Assembly (NCBI GenBank): GCA_050246915.1
Contig: JBFWVD010000020.1
Coordinates: forward strand, 1 to 64,000
Source: JBFWVD01 sp050246915
Lineage (GTDB): Bacteria > Actinomycetota > Acidimicrobiia > Acidimicrobiales > Ilumatobacteraceae
Length of the DNA: 64,000 nt
Direction: 5' to 3'
Part shown: in pieces, positions 41,927 to 50,792 of the stretch
How positions within the stretch are numbered: position 1 is the first letter of the stretch
Layout: every line of letters begins with the position of its first letter
Translations under genes and position numbers: made by a program
The notes under the pieces: model-generated
Told to the model about the DNA's origin: nothing
The model's database searches: none
Seen by the model: the letters and a program-made list of their open reading frames with translations, nothing else

Positions 41927-43270
41927 GTGGTAACGACCTGGTCCCCCGACAGCTGGAACTCGAAGACCGCTCAGCAGCAACCGCAGTGGCCCGATCCGGG
42001 CACCCTCGATGCAGCGCTCAAGCAGATCAGCACATTCCCACCGCTGGTGTTCGCAGGCGAAGCCCGGTCCCTCACCACGTCGCTGGGGCAGGTGGCCGCC
42101 GGCAACGCTTTCCTCGTGCAGGCCGGTGATTGCGCGGAGAGCTTCGACGACTTCTCGGCCGTTTCCATCCGGGAGAAGTTGCGGGTCATCTTGCAGATGG
42201 CTGTCGTGCTGACGTACTCGTCCGGCGTGCCGGTGGTGAAGGTCGGGCGCATCGCTGGCCAGTTCGCCAAGCCCCGCTCGTCGGCCACCGAGATCATCGA
42301 CGGCGTCGAGTTCCCCAGCTTCCGTGGTCACATCGTCAACGACATCGCTCCAACGGCAGCGGCACGGCAGGCCGATCCCGATCGCCTCATCCAGGCCTAC
42401 CATCAGTCGGCCTCCACGTTGAACCTGCTGCGCGCCTTCACCAAGGGCGGTTTTGCCGATCTGTCGCGTGTGCACAACTGGACGCAGGAGTTCGTCGCCG
42501 CCAGTCCCGAGGGTGCTCGCTACGAACAGATCGCCGGCGAGATCGATCGAGCGCTGCGATTCATGCGGGCCTGCGGCATCGATCTCGAGGCCGCCACCCA
42601 GTTGCACGCCGTCGACTTCTACACCAGCCACGAAGCGCTGCTACTCGGTTACGAAGAGGCGCTCACCCGACGCGACTCGCTCACCGGCGATTGGTACGAC
42701 TGCTCGGCCCACATGCTGTGGGCGGGAGAGCGCACCCGCGACCTCGACGGAGCGCACTTCGAGTTCCTGCGGGGCATCGGCAACCCCATCGGGGTGAAGG
42801 TCGGGCCAACCACGTCCCCCGAGTACGTCCTTGCCGCGTGCGAGATGCTCAACCCGGCGCAGATCCCCGGCCGCCTCACCCTCATCAGCCGCATGGGCGC
42901 CGACAAGGTGTTCGACGGGCTCCGGCCGTTGCTGCGCGCCGTGAAGCGCTCCGGTCACCCGGTGGTGTGGGCGTGCGACCCGATGCACGGCAACACGTTC
43001 ACGTCGACCACCGGCCGCAAGACCCGCCACTTCGACAAGATCCTCGCCGAGATCTCCGGGTTCTTCGAAGCGCACAAGGCCGAGGAGACCTGGCCCGGTG
43101 GCGTCCACGTGGAGCTCACCGGCAACGACGTGACCGAGTGTCTCGGTGGCGCCGAGCAACTGCTCGACGCCGACCTCGACTCGCGGTACGAAACGATGTG
43201 CGATCCACGTCTCAACGGCCGCCAGTCCATCGACCTGGCGTTCCGCGTCGCCGAGCTGTTGCGCTCCTGA
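41927..43270 (+). CDS. 3-deoxy-7-phosphoheptulonate synthase, class II
   Basis: A 447-residue class II DAHP synthase, the first shikimate-pathway enzyme, joining PEP and erythrose 4-phosphate. Marks: FLVQAGDCAESFDDFS, KVGRIAGQFAKPRSSATE, AAATQLHAVDFYTSHEALLL, GVKVGPTTSPEYVL, WACDPMHGNTFTS and HVELTGNDVTECLGGA, with Cys and His metal ligands. I use the GTG at 41927 since homologues start WTPxSWR; a TTG at 41891, with a GAGG site 8 bases before it, would add 12 residues. It is followed after 7 bases by a serine hydrolase gene. Confidence 0.95.
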   Translation: MVTTWSPDSWNSKTAQQQPQWPDPGTLDAALKQISTFPPLVFAGEARSLTTSLGQVAAGNAFLVQAGDCAESFDDFSAVSIREKLRVILQMAVVLTYSSGVPVVKVGRIAGQFAKPRSSATEIIDGVEFPSFRGHIVNDIAPTAAARQADPDRLIQAYHQSASTLNLLRAFTKGGFADLSRVHNWTQEFVAASPEGARYEQIAGEIDRALRFMRACGIDLEAATQLHAVDFYTSHEALLLGYEEALTRRDSLTGDWYDCSAHMLWAGERTRDLDGAHFEFLRGIGNPIGVKVGPTTSPEYVLAACEMLNPAQIPGRLTLISRMGADKVFDGLRPLLRAVKRSGHPVVWACDPMHGNTFTSTTGRKTRHFDKILAEISGFFEAHKAEETWPGGVHVELTGNDVTECLGGAEQLLDADLDSRYETMCDPRLNGRQSIDLAFRVAELLRS

Positions 43271-43277
43271 GCCCCCG

Positions 43278-44090
43278 GTGTCGCGGGCGTTCCAGCTGGT
43301 CGACGCATGGCCCACTGCGGCCAGCATCGTGATCGTCACTGCCGATGGCCAGGTGGCACGCCATGGCGACCAGCGATCGGTCATCCGCCTTGCCTCGGTC
43401 ACGAAGGCACTGGTGTCGATGTCAACTTGGGTTGCCATCGAAGAGGGCAGCGCCCGGCTCGATGATCGAGTCGGGCCGCCCGGGTCGACGCTGCACCATC
43501 TGCTGTCGCACTGCTCGGGTCTGAACTTCGATGACGGACAGGTGATCACCCGCCCTGGGACTCGCCGCATCTACTCCAACACCGGTTGGGACCTCGCCGC
43601 CGCTCATCTCGCAGAGATGACGGGCATCGCCACCTCGACCTACCTGCACGAGGCGGTCTTCGCTCCCCTGGGCATGTCATCGACCGTGCTGCACGGCTCA
43701 CCGTCCAAGGACGTGCACGGGTGCTGTGCCGATCTCGAACAGGTGTGCATCGAGCTCCTCCACCCGACCCTCGTCTCCCCATCGACGATCGCTGATGCCA
43801 CGACCACCCAGTTCCCGGGGTTGAGCGGCATCTTGCCGGGCGTCGGTCGCTTCGATCCCCTCGACTGGGGTCTCGGGGTCCAGGTGAACTGGTCGGCATC
43901 GATGCCGTGGGCCGCGACGCACCTCAGCGCGCGATCGTTCGGTCACTTCGGCGCGACCGGCACATTCCTGTGGGTCGATCCGATGGCCGGTGTCGCGGTG
44001 GCGTGCCTCACCGGCACCGAGTTCGGTCCATGGGCGCTCGAGCATTGGCCCGTGTTCGGCGATGCCGTGCTCGACGAGCACGGCCGCTGA
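43278..44090 (+). CDS. Serine hydrolase of the beta-lactamase/PBP fold
   Basis: A 270-residue protein with the class C-like serine hydrolase fold. SVTK in RLASVTKALVSM is the SxxK nucleophile motif, YSN in RRIYSNTGWDLAAAHL the second motif, and HFGATGTFLWVDP the third (HxG). Members are esterases, D-aminopeptidases or low-activity beta-lactamases. No signal peptide is visible, so it is probably cytoplasmic. GTG start at 43278 lies 7 bases after the DAHP synthase stop, so the genes may share a transcript, though no functional link is obvious. Confidence 0.83.
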   Translation: MSRAFQLVDAWPTAASIVIVTADGQVARHGDQRSVIRLASVTKALVSMSTWVAIEEGSARLDDRVGPPGSTLHHLLSHCSGLNFDDGQVITRPGTRRIYSNTGWDLAAAHLAEMTGIATSTYLHEAVFAPLGMSSTVLHGSPSKDVHGCCADLEQVCIELLHPTLVSPSTIADATTTQFPGLSGILPGVGRFDPLDWGLGVQVNWSASMPWAATHLSARSFGHFGATGTFLWVDPMAGVAVACLTGTEFGPWALEHWPVFGDAVLDEHGR

Positions 44091-44156
44091 CGTCGTCGCA
44101 AACGCGAGAGCCGAACTCGTCCGACCGGCGAGCGCGCTACCGATAGCCTCGCCGCC

Positions 44157-45341
44157 ATGTCCAACGCATCGGCCTCCACGCGCGCGCCGATGCAGGTCCT
44201 GTATCTGGCCAGCGCGGTCTCACAAGCCGCTATCGGTGTGCTGTTCCCACTGCTCGCCGATCTCCAAGATCGCTATGACCTGCCCACCTGGGGTCTCGGC
44301 GCCATGACCGGCGCGGCATTCGCCACGTCGCTCATGGTGCAACTCGGTGTGGCCCCATTGGCCGACCGTGGCCATGCCCGGCGCCTGCTCCTCGGTGGCC
44401 TCATCCTCGGCTCGCTGACCCTCGTCGGCCTGGCATTGTCCTCCCAGCTGTGGCAGTTCATCTTGGGCCGGGCGTTTCTCGGCGCGGCGGCCGGCACGTT
44501 CGCGCCGGCATGCCAAGCGGTGGTGGCCGCAGCGCCAGCCGATGGCACCGGAGCCGGCGAGCGACTCGGGCGCCTCACCGCGTGGAACCTCGGCGGCTTC
44601 ACCATCTCGCCGGTGGTCGGGACGCTCTTGGCCCGTCAATTCGGGTTGAAGACCCCGTTCTGGGTGTTCTCCGTGGTGCTCGCCATCGCCGTGATCCTGC
44701 TCTGGCGGGTGAGGGTCCCCAAGCTGCAGACCGCTGACTCCCCACGCCTGGCCCTCGATCTGCTGCGGCTCCCACCGGTGCGATCCGTCGTGTTGTTGAA
44801 CATGGCGTTGTACGCACCCGTGGGCATCTACGACTCGCTGTGGGCGCGCTATCTCAAGGATCAAGGCGCCAGCGCGGTCTTCGTCGGCGTGAGCCTGTCG
44901 CTGTTCACGATCCCGTTCATCTTGCTGGCCACGCGTGGCGGCCGGTTCGCCGATCGCATCGGACCACGACGCGCCGCGATCGGATCGCTGTTCGTCGTCG
45001 TGCCAGCAACGGTGCTCTACGGCAGCTTCGACTCGCCGTGGCTGATCTCCGGGGTCGGCATCTTCGATGCCGTCGGCCAGGCCGTTGCCATGCCGGCGGT
45101 GCAGTCGGCGATGGCCGCCGCTTCTCCGCCCGGCCGTTCCGCGGCAGGACAAGGTCTGTCCGGAGCCATGGGGATCGCCGCAGCCGGTCTGGCGTCGTTG
45201 CTCGCGGCACCGGCCTATGAAGAGCTCGGCCCCTTCGTGCTGTTCACGATCGCTGCGGCCACCGTTGCCGGCCTCGGCGCACTGGCGGCCATGACCGGTC
45301 GACCTGCGAAGGTCGTTGCGGCCAGCGTCAATGTGAGTTGA
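44157..45341 (+). CDS. MFS transporter
   Basis: A 394-residue polytopic membrane protein with about 12 hydrophobic helices, of the major facilitator superfamily. The loop between helices 2 and 3 reads PLADRGHARRLLLGG, the MFS motif A position; a repeat of it (RGGRFADRIGPRRAAIG) begins the second half. Close to small drug/sugar efflux-type families; the substrate is unknown. Starts ATG 67 bases after the serine hydrolase gene and ends 32 bases before the convergent RDD gene. Confidence 0.88.
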   Translation: MSNASASTRAPMQVLYLASAVSQAAIGVLFPLLADLQDRYDLPTWGLGAMTGAAFATSLMVQLGVAPLADRGHARRLLLGGLILGSLTLVGLALSSQLWQFILGRAFLGAAAGTFAPACQAVVAAAPADGTGAGERLGRLTAWNLGGFTISPVVGTLLARQFGLKTPFWVFSVVLAIAVILLWRVRVPKLQTADSPRLALDLLRLPPVRSVVLLNMALYAPVGIYDSLWARYLKDQGASAVFVGVSLSLFTIPFILLATRGGRFADRIGPRRAAIGSLFVVVPATVLYGSFDSPWLISGVGIFDAVGQAVAMPAVQSAMAAASPPGRSAAGQGLSGAMGIAAAGLASLLAAPAYEELGPFVLFTIAAATVAGLGALAAMTGRPAKVVAASVNVS

Positions 45342-45372
45342 CACCGACGCCCAACGGCCCCGATCGGGATCG

Positions 45373-46191
45373 TCAGCTGCGGATGACGACCGACCGGGCG
45401 ACCTTGTCATGGATGGTTTGCTTGCGTTCGTCCCACAACGGCCACAGCACATCGAGCAGCGTGCCGATACCACACGGCAACGCCAGCGGTAGCTGGATCG
45501 CCCAACGAGCCAGACCGCGTCCCAGACCGATGGTCGACCCGTTGCTCAGATCACACACCCGGATGTGCATCACCATCTTCCCGACGGTTTGGCCACGCAA
45601 CCCGATCAGGCCCCCGAAGTACACGGCGCCGACCAGGAGCGAGATGACGAGACCCTTGCCGTTGACTTCCCATTGAGCGCTGGCTCCCGGGCCGTCCTCC
45701 TCGAGTCGGAACGCCTGCCAGCCGAGTGCAGCCAGGAGGATCGCCAACGGGAGCTGGACCACCACTGCATCGATGATCGTGGCAACGGCGCGTCGGCCCC
45801 ACGAGGCGAACGGGATGCCAGCGGTCGTGGGTTGCGCATAAGGACCGCTGTAGGTGGAATACCCCGGCGGCGGAACCGCGCCAGGCATCGGTCGCGGTGC
45901 GATGGTGGTAGGCGAGCCCGGGGGCGGCGGGGGCGGCGGTGCCGTGTTGGTCCACGGCCGGGCGCCAGTAGCGCCGAAGCCTCGGCCCTCGGGAGCGGCG
46001 TAGATGCCCTGCGCGTTGCGCGACAACCCGAGCATCGTCTCGTGGACGTACAACGGGGTCCAGCTGGCGGAGCCCTCGGGGAGCACATTCGACATCGGAC
46101 CGAGCACGCCCTGGTACGCCAAGGAGCGGATCACCTCATCGGAGACCGGCCCATAGGCCTGACCCTCGATGGCATAGCGCCAGTTCGTCAC
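45373..46191 (-). CDS. GYF_2-RDD membrane protein
   Basis: A 272-residue protein. The N-terminal 60 residues (NWRYAIEGQAYGPVSDEVIRSL and LPEGSASWTPLYVHE) match the GYF_2 domain found before membrane domains; then a Pro/Ala-rich linker (TAPPPPPPPGSP); then an RDD membrane domain with ASWGRRAVATIIDAVVVQLP, LIGLRGQTVGKMVMHIRV and DKVARSVVIRS. Function unknown. The GTG at 46191 has a GAGGG site; the open frame to 46245 is less likely. It is downstream of the thiolase gene by 64 bases. Confidence 0.85.
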   Translation of the reverse strand: MTNWRYAIEGQAYGPVSDEVIRSLAYQGVLGPMSNVLPEGSASWTPLYVHETMLGLSRNAQGIYAAPEGRGFGATGARPWTNTAPPPPPPPGSPTTIAPRPMPGAVPPPGYSTYSGPYAQPTTAGIPFASWGRRAVATIIDAVVVQLPLAILLAALGWQAFRLEEDGPGASAQWEVNGKGLVISLLVGAVYFGGLIGLRGQTVGKMVMHIRVCDLSNGSTIGLGRGLARWAIQLPLALPCGIGTLLDVLWPLWDERKQTIHDKVARSVVIRS

Positions 46192-46255
46192 TCGATCACC
46201 CTCCAGTTCATGGTCGACAACCTCGCAGCGGCCAATTCGGCTCAACCATCTCAGA

Positions 46256-47464
46256 TCAGCTGAGCCGCTCGATGATCATGGCCATGCCGAGCCCGCCCGA
46301 CACGCACATCGTCTCGAGGCCGATCGTGCCACCGGTGTGGGTGAGGCCGTTGAGGAGCGTCGTCATGATGCGCGCCCCCGTCATGCCGAACGGATGGCCG
46401 AGAGCGATGGCGCCGCCGTTCACGTTGAGCTTGTCGTAGCTGATCCCCAGCTGCCGTGCCGAGGGAACGACCTGCGCGGCGAACGCCTCGTTGATCTCCA
46501 CGAGGTCGACGTCATCGATCGTCATGCCAGCGCGCTCGAGCACCTTGCGGGTGGCGGGCACCGGACCGAGGCCCATGATCTCGGGGTTCATCGCCGCGAC
46601 CGAAGAGGCCACGATGCGTGCCAGCGGCGTGAGACCCAGCGATCGCGCCCGGGTGTCGCTCATGACCAACACCGCCGCCGCACCGTCGTTGAGGGGACAT
46701 GAGTTCCCGGCGGTGACCTCGCCGTCGGGGCGGAACACCGGCTTGAGCTTGGCGAGGGCGTCGATGGTCGTCTCCGGGCGGGGACAGTCGTCGACGCGCA
46801 CAACGGTGCCATCGGGCAGTGTCAACGGGTCGATCTCGTTCTCGTAGAACCCGCTGGCGATCGCGGCGCCGGCGCGCTGCTGAGACATCGCCGCGAACTC
46901 GTCCATGTCGACACGGCTCACGTTCTCGATCTGCCGCACGTTCTCGGCCGTCTGTCCCATGGCCAGGTACACGTCGGGCAATCCCGGGCCGGGGGTCCAG
47001 GTCGTGGCACCCGCTTCGCTGCGCTGCGCGCTGCGCGCCTTGGCGTCGTCGAAGCGCGAGTTGTGAGCCCGGACATCGTCGGAGTTGCCATTGAGATAGC
47101 GGCTCACCGTCTCGACGCCAGCCGCGATGAACACATCGCCTTCACCGGCTTTGATGGCGTGTGCCGCCATGCGGATGGTCTGCAACGATGACGAGCAATA
47201 ACGGTTGACGGTGGTCCCGGGCACCGTGTCGAGTCCGGCCAGTAGGGCCGCGACCCGGGCGATGTTGAAGCCCTGCTCCCCCGCCGGCGATCCGGTGCCG
47301 ACCATGAGGTCTTCGACCTCCGCGGGGTCCAGCTGCGGGGCCTTGGCCAGCAACGTGACGATCATCTGGGCGAGCATGTCGTCAGGCCGCATGTCGATGA
47401 GTGAGCCTTTGAAGGCCCTCCCGATCGGTGAACGTGCGGTGGCGACGATGACGGCTTCGGCCAC
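46256..47464 (-). CDS. Thiolase (acetyl-CoA C-acyltransferase)
   Basis: A 402-residue thiolase, a second copy besides the one at 34 kb. The active Cys is in TTVNRYCSSSLQTIRM, the His in GGAIALGHPFGMTGAR and the second Cys in TMCVSGGLGMAM. This type (FadA/FadA5-like) often works in long-chain or sterol side-chain beta-oxidation. The GTG at 47464 is preceded by GGAGGGCC at normal spacing, and MAEAVIVATARSPIGRAFKG is the family start; the open frame to 47959 overlaps the divergent MMPL gene. Divergent from that gene across 159 bases. Confidence 0.92.
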   Translation of the reverse strand: MAEAVIVATARSPIGRAFKGSLIDMRPDDMLAQMIVTLLAKAPQLDPAEVEDLMVGTGSPAGEQGFNIARVAALLAGLDTVPGTTVNRYCSSSLQTIRMAAHAIKAGEGDVFIAAGVETVSRYLNGNSDDVRAHNSRFDDAKARSAQRSEAGATTWTPGPGLPDVYLAMGQTAENVRQIENVSRVDMDEFAAMSQQRAGAAIASGFYENEIDPLTLPDGTVVRVDDCPRPETTIDALAKLKPVFRPDGEVTAGNSCPLNDGAAAVLVMSDTRARSLGLTPLARIVASSVAAMNPEIMGLGPVPATRKVLERAGMTIDDVDLVEINEAFAAQVVPSARQLGISYDKLNVNGGAIALGHPFGMTGARIMTTLLNGLTHTGGTIGLETMCVSGGLGMAMIIERLS

Positions 47465-47623
47465 GATGGCCCTCCTGGGTCTGGACCGGCGATGCACCCA
47501 GCAGACCGAGCGCTGCCCGGCCCGAACGGATGTCAACGGGTCTGAACGCACGAACTGTAGAGCCCTCACGTCCGCGCGAGGTGATGCGCCGTAGGCTGGC
47601 CTGCCCACCCCCGGAGGTTCCAC

Positions 47624-49954
47624 GTGCTCGAACGACTCGCGCGTCTGTGCTTCAACCATCGACGAGTCGTCGTCGTGGCCTGGATCGTCGGACTCATCGC
47701 CGTGAGCGCCGCCGCCGCCGGGGCAGGAAGCGCCTTCGAGACCAAGTTCGAACTGCCCAACTCGGGATCGAAGACCGGGCAGGACATCTTGCAGACCTAC
47801 TTCGGCGGCGGGGGCGGCGGACGGGGCACGATCGTGTTCCGAGCCGACCAAGGTGTCACCGACCCGACGGTGCAGGCCGGCATGCAGAAGGTCTTCGATG
47901 CCGTGACCCGCCCCGGCGTCGTCGTGGTGAGCCCCTACGACGCAGCGGGGGCATCGCACATCGCCCAGATCCCGGCGGTGGCCGGCAAGATCGCCTACGC
48001 CGACGTGGTCACCGACATCGATGTGCCGATCGAGCAGTTCAAGGACCTCCTCGCCGACGCCCAGAAGGCCACCCCGACCATCGACGGGCTCACCGTCGAG
48101 CTCGGCGGCGATGTGTTCCGCAAGTTCGAGGCGCCCTCGTCAGAGGTCTTCGGCCTGGTGTTCGCCATCTTCATCTTGTTGCTGGCATTCGGCTCCGTAC
48201 TGGCCATGGGTCTCCCGATTGGTGTCGCCTTGTTCGGCATCGGCTCGGGCATCGGCGTCATCGGCCTCACAGCACATCTCACTGCCATGCCGGACATGAC
48301 CTCCACGCTGGCCGGGATGATCGGTCTCGGCGTAGGCATCGACTATGCGCTGTTCATCGTGACTCGATATCGAGAAGGGCTCCATCGCGGGCTGTCCGTC
48401 GAGGATTCGATCGTCGTCGCGATGGACACCGCCGGACGTGCCGTGCTCTTCGCCGGTATCACGGTGATGATCTCATTGCTCGGCATGCTGCTGATGGGGT
48501 TCAGCTTCGTTCGCGGTCTCGGCATCGGAGCCAGCATCACGGTGGCCATGACGGTGCTGGCATCGCTCACCTTGCTGCCCGCCTTGTTGGCCATGGCCCA
48601 GCGGCGGGTCGAGGTGACGCGCTATCGGGCGCTCATCGCGGTGATCCTGCTCGCCATCGCGCTGTTCGGGATCGGCATCCACACACCGGCGTTGGCCATC
48701 GGTGCGTTCGCGCTCGCCGCCCTCACGATCGCCGCGGGGTTCGTGCTCCCTGCGCTCAAGGCCGAGGTGCCACGCCGGGCCACCAAGCCGATGCGCGAGA
48801 CGTTCTGGTTCAAGTGGAGCCGACTGGTGCAGCACCATCCGTGGCCCATGGCGCTCATCGGCCTGGTGGCCCTGGTCGTGATGGCGCTGCCCATCTTCTC
48901 GCTGCGACTCGGGTTCAGCGACGACGGCAACTTCCCGTCCGACACCTCGATCCGCCGCGCCTACGACCTGCTGTCGGAAGGTTTCGGTGCCGGGTTCAAC
49001 GGACCGGTCATCGCCGCCGCGACGCTGCCCGAGGGTTTCGACACCAGCTCTTTGGCGTCCATCACCAACGCGCTGCGCTCCGCCGAGGGCGTGGTGTTCG
49101 TGTCCGACGCAGTGCTGAACGATGCGGCATCGCCCAAGGCCGTGCAGTGGTACATCGCTCCGGCCACCTCGCCGCAGGACGAGCGCACGACGAAGCTGGT
49201 GCACGATCTGCGCGACGACGTGATCCCCGCAGCGACCTCGGCCTCGAACCTCGACATCGCGCTCACCGGGCCAACCGCGTCGAACATCGACTTCGCCGAC
49301 TTCATGGCCAAGCGCATGCCGGTGTTCTTCGGTGCGGTGTTGATCCTGTCGTTCCTGTTGCTCATGGCCGTGTTCCGCTCGCTGCTGGTGCCGCTCAAGG
49401 CCGTGATCATGAACCTGTTGTCCATCGGCGCGGCCTATGGCGTGGTCGTTGCTGTGTTCCAGTGGGGATGGGCCAAGGATCTCGTCGGCATCGGTCGCGG
49501 TGGCCCCATCGAGGCGTGGGCCCCGATGATGATCTTCGCCATCGTGTTCGGCCTGTCGATGGACTACGAGGTCTTCCTCATGAGCCGCATGCGTGAGGAG
49601 TTCGACCGCACCGGCGACAACGCAACTGCAGTTGCCGACGGCCTCGCCACCACCGCGCGGGTCATCTCGGCAGCGGCGGCCATCATGGTGTTCGTCTTCG
49701 GCAGCTTCCTGCTCGAGGCCGATCGCTCCATCAAACTGTTCGGCACCGCGCTCGGCGTCGCCGTGTTGCTCGACGCCACCATCGTGCGCTTGGTGCTCGT
49801 GCCCTCGACGATGGAACTGCTCGGCGCTCGCAATTGGTGGCTACCGGCGTGGATCGACAAGGTCCTTCCTCGGCTCAACGTCGAAGGCGGTCATCACGAA
49901 GCCGAGCTCGAGGCCATCTTCGACGAGGAGCTCACGGGGACCAGCCAGCGCTGA
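47624..49954 (+). CDS. MMPL-family (RND) transporter
   Basis: A 776-residue RND-type membrane protein with two copies of six transmembrane helices and two extracellular loops, the size of typical MMPL proteins. The first helix is VVVVAWIVGLIAVSAAAAG; helices 4-6 of each half carry LAGMIGLGVGIDYALFIVTRY and FGLSMDYEVFLMSRM, where the Asp-Tyr pairs (DY) fit the proton-relay residues. Members export lipids or siderophores; mycobacterial MMPL3 moves trehalose monomycolate. GTG start at 47624 after GGAGG. The final 40 residues are cytoplasmic and acidic. Substrate unknown. Confidence 0.92.
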   Translation: MLERLARLCFNHRRVVVVAWIVGLIAVSAAAAGAGSAFETKFELPNSGSKTGQDILQTYFGGGGGGRGTIVFRADQGVTDPTVQAGMQKVFDAVTRPGVVVVSPYDAAGASHIAQIPAVAGKIAYADVVTDIDVPIEQFKDLLADAQKATPTIDGLTVELGGDVFRKFEAPSSEVFGLVFAIFILLLAFGSVLAMGLPIGVALFGIGSGIGVIGLTAHLTAMPDMTSTLAGMIGLGVGIDYALFIVTRYREGLHRGLSVEDSIVVAMDTAGRAVLFAGITVMISLLGMLLMGFSFVRGLGIGASITVAMTVLASLTLLPALLAMAQRRVEVTRYRALIAVILLAIALFGIGIHTPALAIGAFALAALTIAAGFVLPALKAEVPRRATKPMRETFWFKWSRLVQHHPWPMALIGLVALVVMALPIFSLRLGFSDDGNFPSDTSIRRAYDLLSEGFGAGFNGPVIAAATLPEGFDTSSLASITNALRSAEGVVFVSDAVLNDAASPKAVQWYIAPATSPQDERTTKLVHDLRDDVIPAATSASNLDIALTGPTASNIDFADFMAKRMPVFFGAVLILSFLLLMAVFRSLLVPLKAVIMNLLSIGAAYGVVVAVFQWGWAKDLVGIGRGGPIEAWAPMMIFAIVFGLSMDYEVFLMSRMREEFDRTGDNATAVADGLATTARVISAAAAIMVFVFGSFLLEADRSIKLFGTALGVAVLLDATIVRLVLVPSTMELLGARNWWLPAWIDKVLPRLNVEGGHHEAELEAIFDEELTGTSQR

Positions 49955-49983
49955 TGTCTCGCGGCCGGCGGCCCACCACCGCG

Positions 49984-50700
49984 TCAGCCGGTGGCGACCA
50001 CCAGGAACGCCTCGGCGTAGCGATCGGGACCGAGCCCATTGGCTTCGGCATTGACGCGGTTCCAACTGCGAACCCGTTCTTCCATGGCCACCGGATCGGC
50101 GTGCTGCGAGCGATGCGAACGCAGCGCGGCCAACTTGCGGTCGATGTTGGGCGTGATGTCCACGACGTGGTTGGTCTCGGGATGGGCCATGACCCAGGTC
50201 TCGGGGACCGACCACGGGCCGAATCCCTCGGCCATCAGTTCCGGCATCCAGAATTCGTTGCGCGCGTCGGGATACACCGCAGCGATGGCCGCTTCACCCG
50301 CCGCGAGATGATCGGGATGGGAAGCGAAGACGCGTTCGTAGCTGCGCACCGCTGATTGGCACAGCACGATCTGGGGGCGCACCTTGCGGATGATGCGAGC
50401 AATGTCGCGGCGCAACTCCAACGTCGCTTGCAGATAGCCGTCGGGATGGCCGAGGAAGAACAGGTCGTACACACCGAGGCATGCCGCGGCCTTGGTCTGC
50501 TCGTCACGGCGGATGCCGCCGATGGCGTCGCGCGGGATGGAGGGATCGAAGCCCCCGGCATCGCCGTCGGTGACGATGCAGTAGGTGACCTGCTTACCGG
50601 CGTCGGTGAAGTGGGCAACGGTGCCGGCGGCCCCGAAGTCGACGTCGTCGGGGTGCGCAGTGACGACCAAGACGCGTTCGATCGAATCCATGGCGAGCAT
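49984..50700 (-). CDS. PIG-L family deacetylase
   Basis: A 238-residue zinc-dependent deacetylase of the LmbE/PIG-L family (MshB, Mca). The AHPDDVDFG motif at the N-terminus and HPDHLAAG downstream supply the zinc ligands; CIVTDGDAGGFDPSIP is the usual second strand. It could act in mycothiol biosynthesis or conjugate cleavage (Mca), or on another GlcNAc compound. Starts at 50700; the ATG at 50691 is an alternative. It is divergent from the P450 gene (92 bases between starts) and convergent with MMPL. Confidence 0.88.
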   Translation of the reverse strand: MLAMDSIERVLVVTAHPDDVDFGAAGTVAHFTDAGKQVTYCIVTDGDAGGFDPSIPRDAIGGIRRDEQTKAAACLGVYDLFFLGHPDGYLQATLELRRDIARIIRKVRPQIVLCQSAVRSYERVFASHPDHLAAGEAAIAAVYPDARNEFWMPELMAEGFGPWSVPETWVMAHPETNHVVDITPNIDRKLAALRSHRSQHADPVAMEERVRSWNRVNAEANGLGPDRYAEAFLVVATG

Positions 50701-50792
50701 CTCGGTGACGATACCGACCTGATCTGGTGGGACCTCGCCAACGGCTCGCTCGGCGACGATTCACTGGCGTTTTGTCAGATACGGTCCCGCCC

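Noticed and set aside
43278..44090. Beta-lactamase resistance gene
   Set aside because: The SxxK/YSN motifs mark the broad serine hydrolase fold; there is no signal peptide and no resistance context.
47530..49596. Long plus-strand open frame over the MMPL gene in another frame
   Set aside because: The translation is Arg/His-rich and low in hydrophobic residues, typical of a GC-rich shadow; the MMPL frame has all family motifs.
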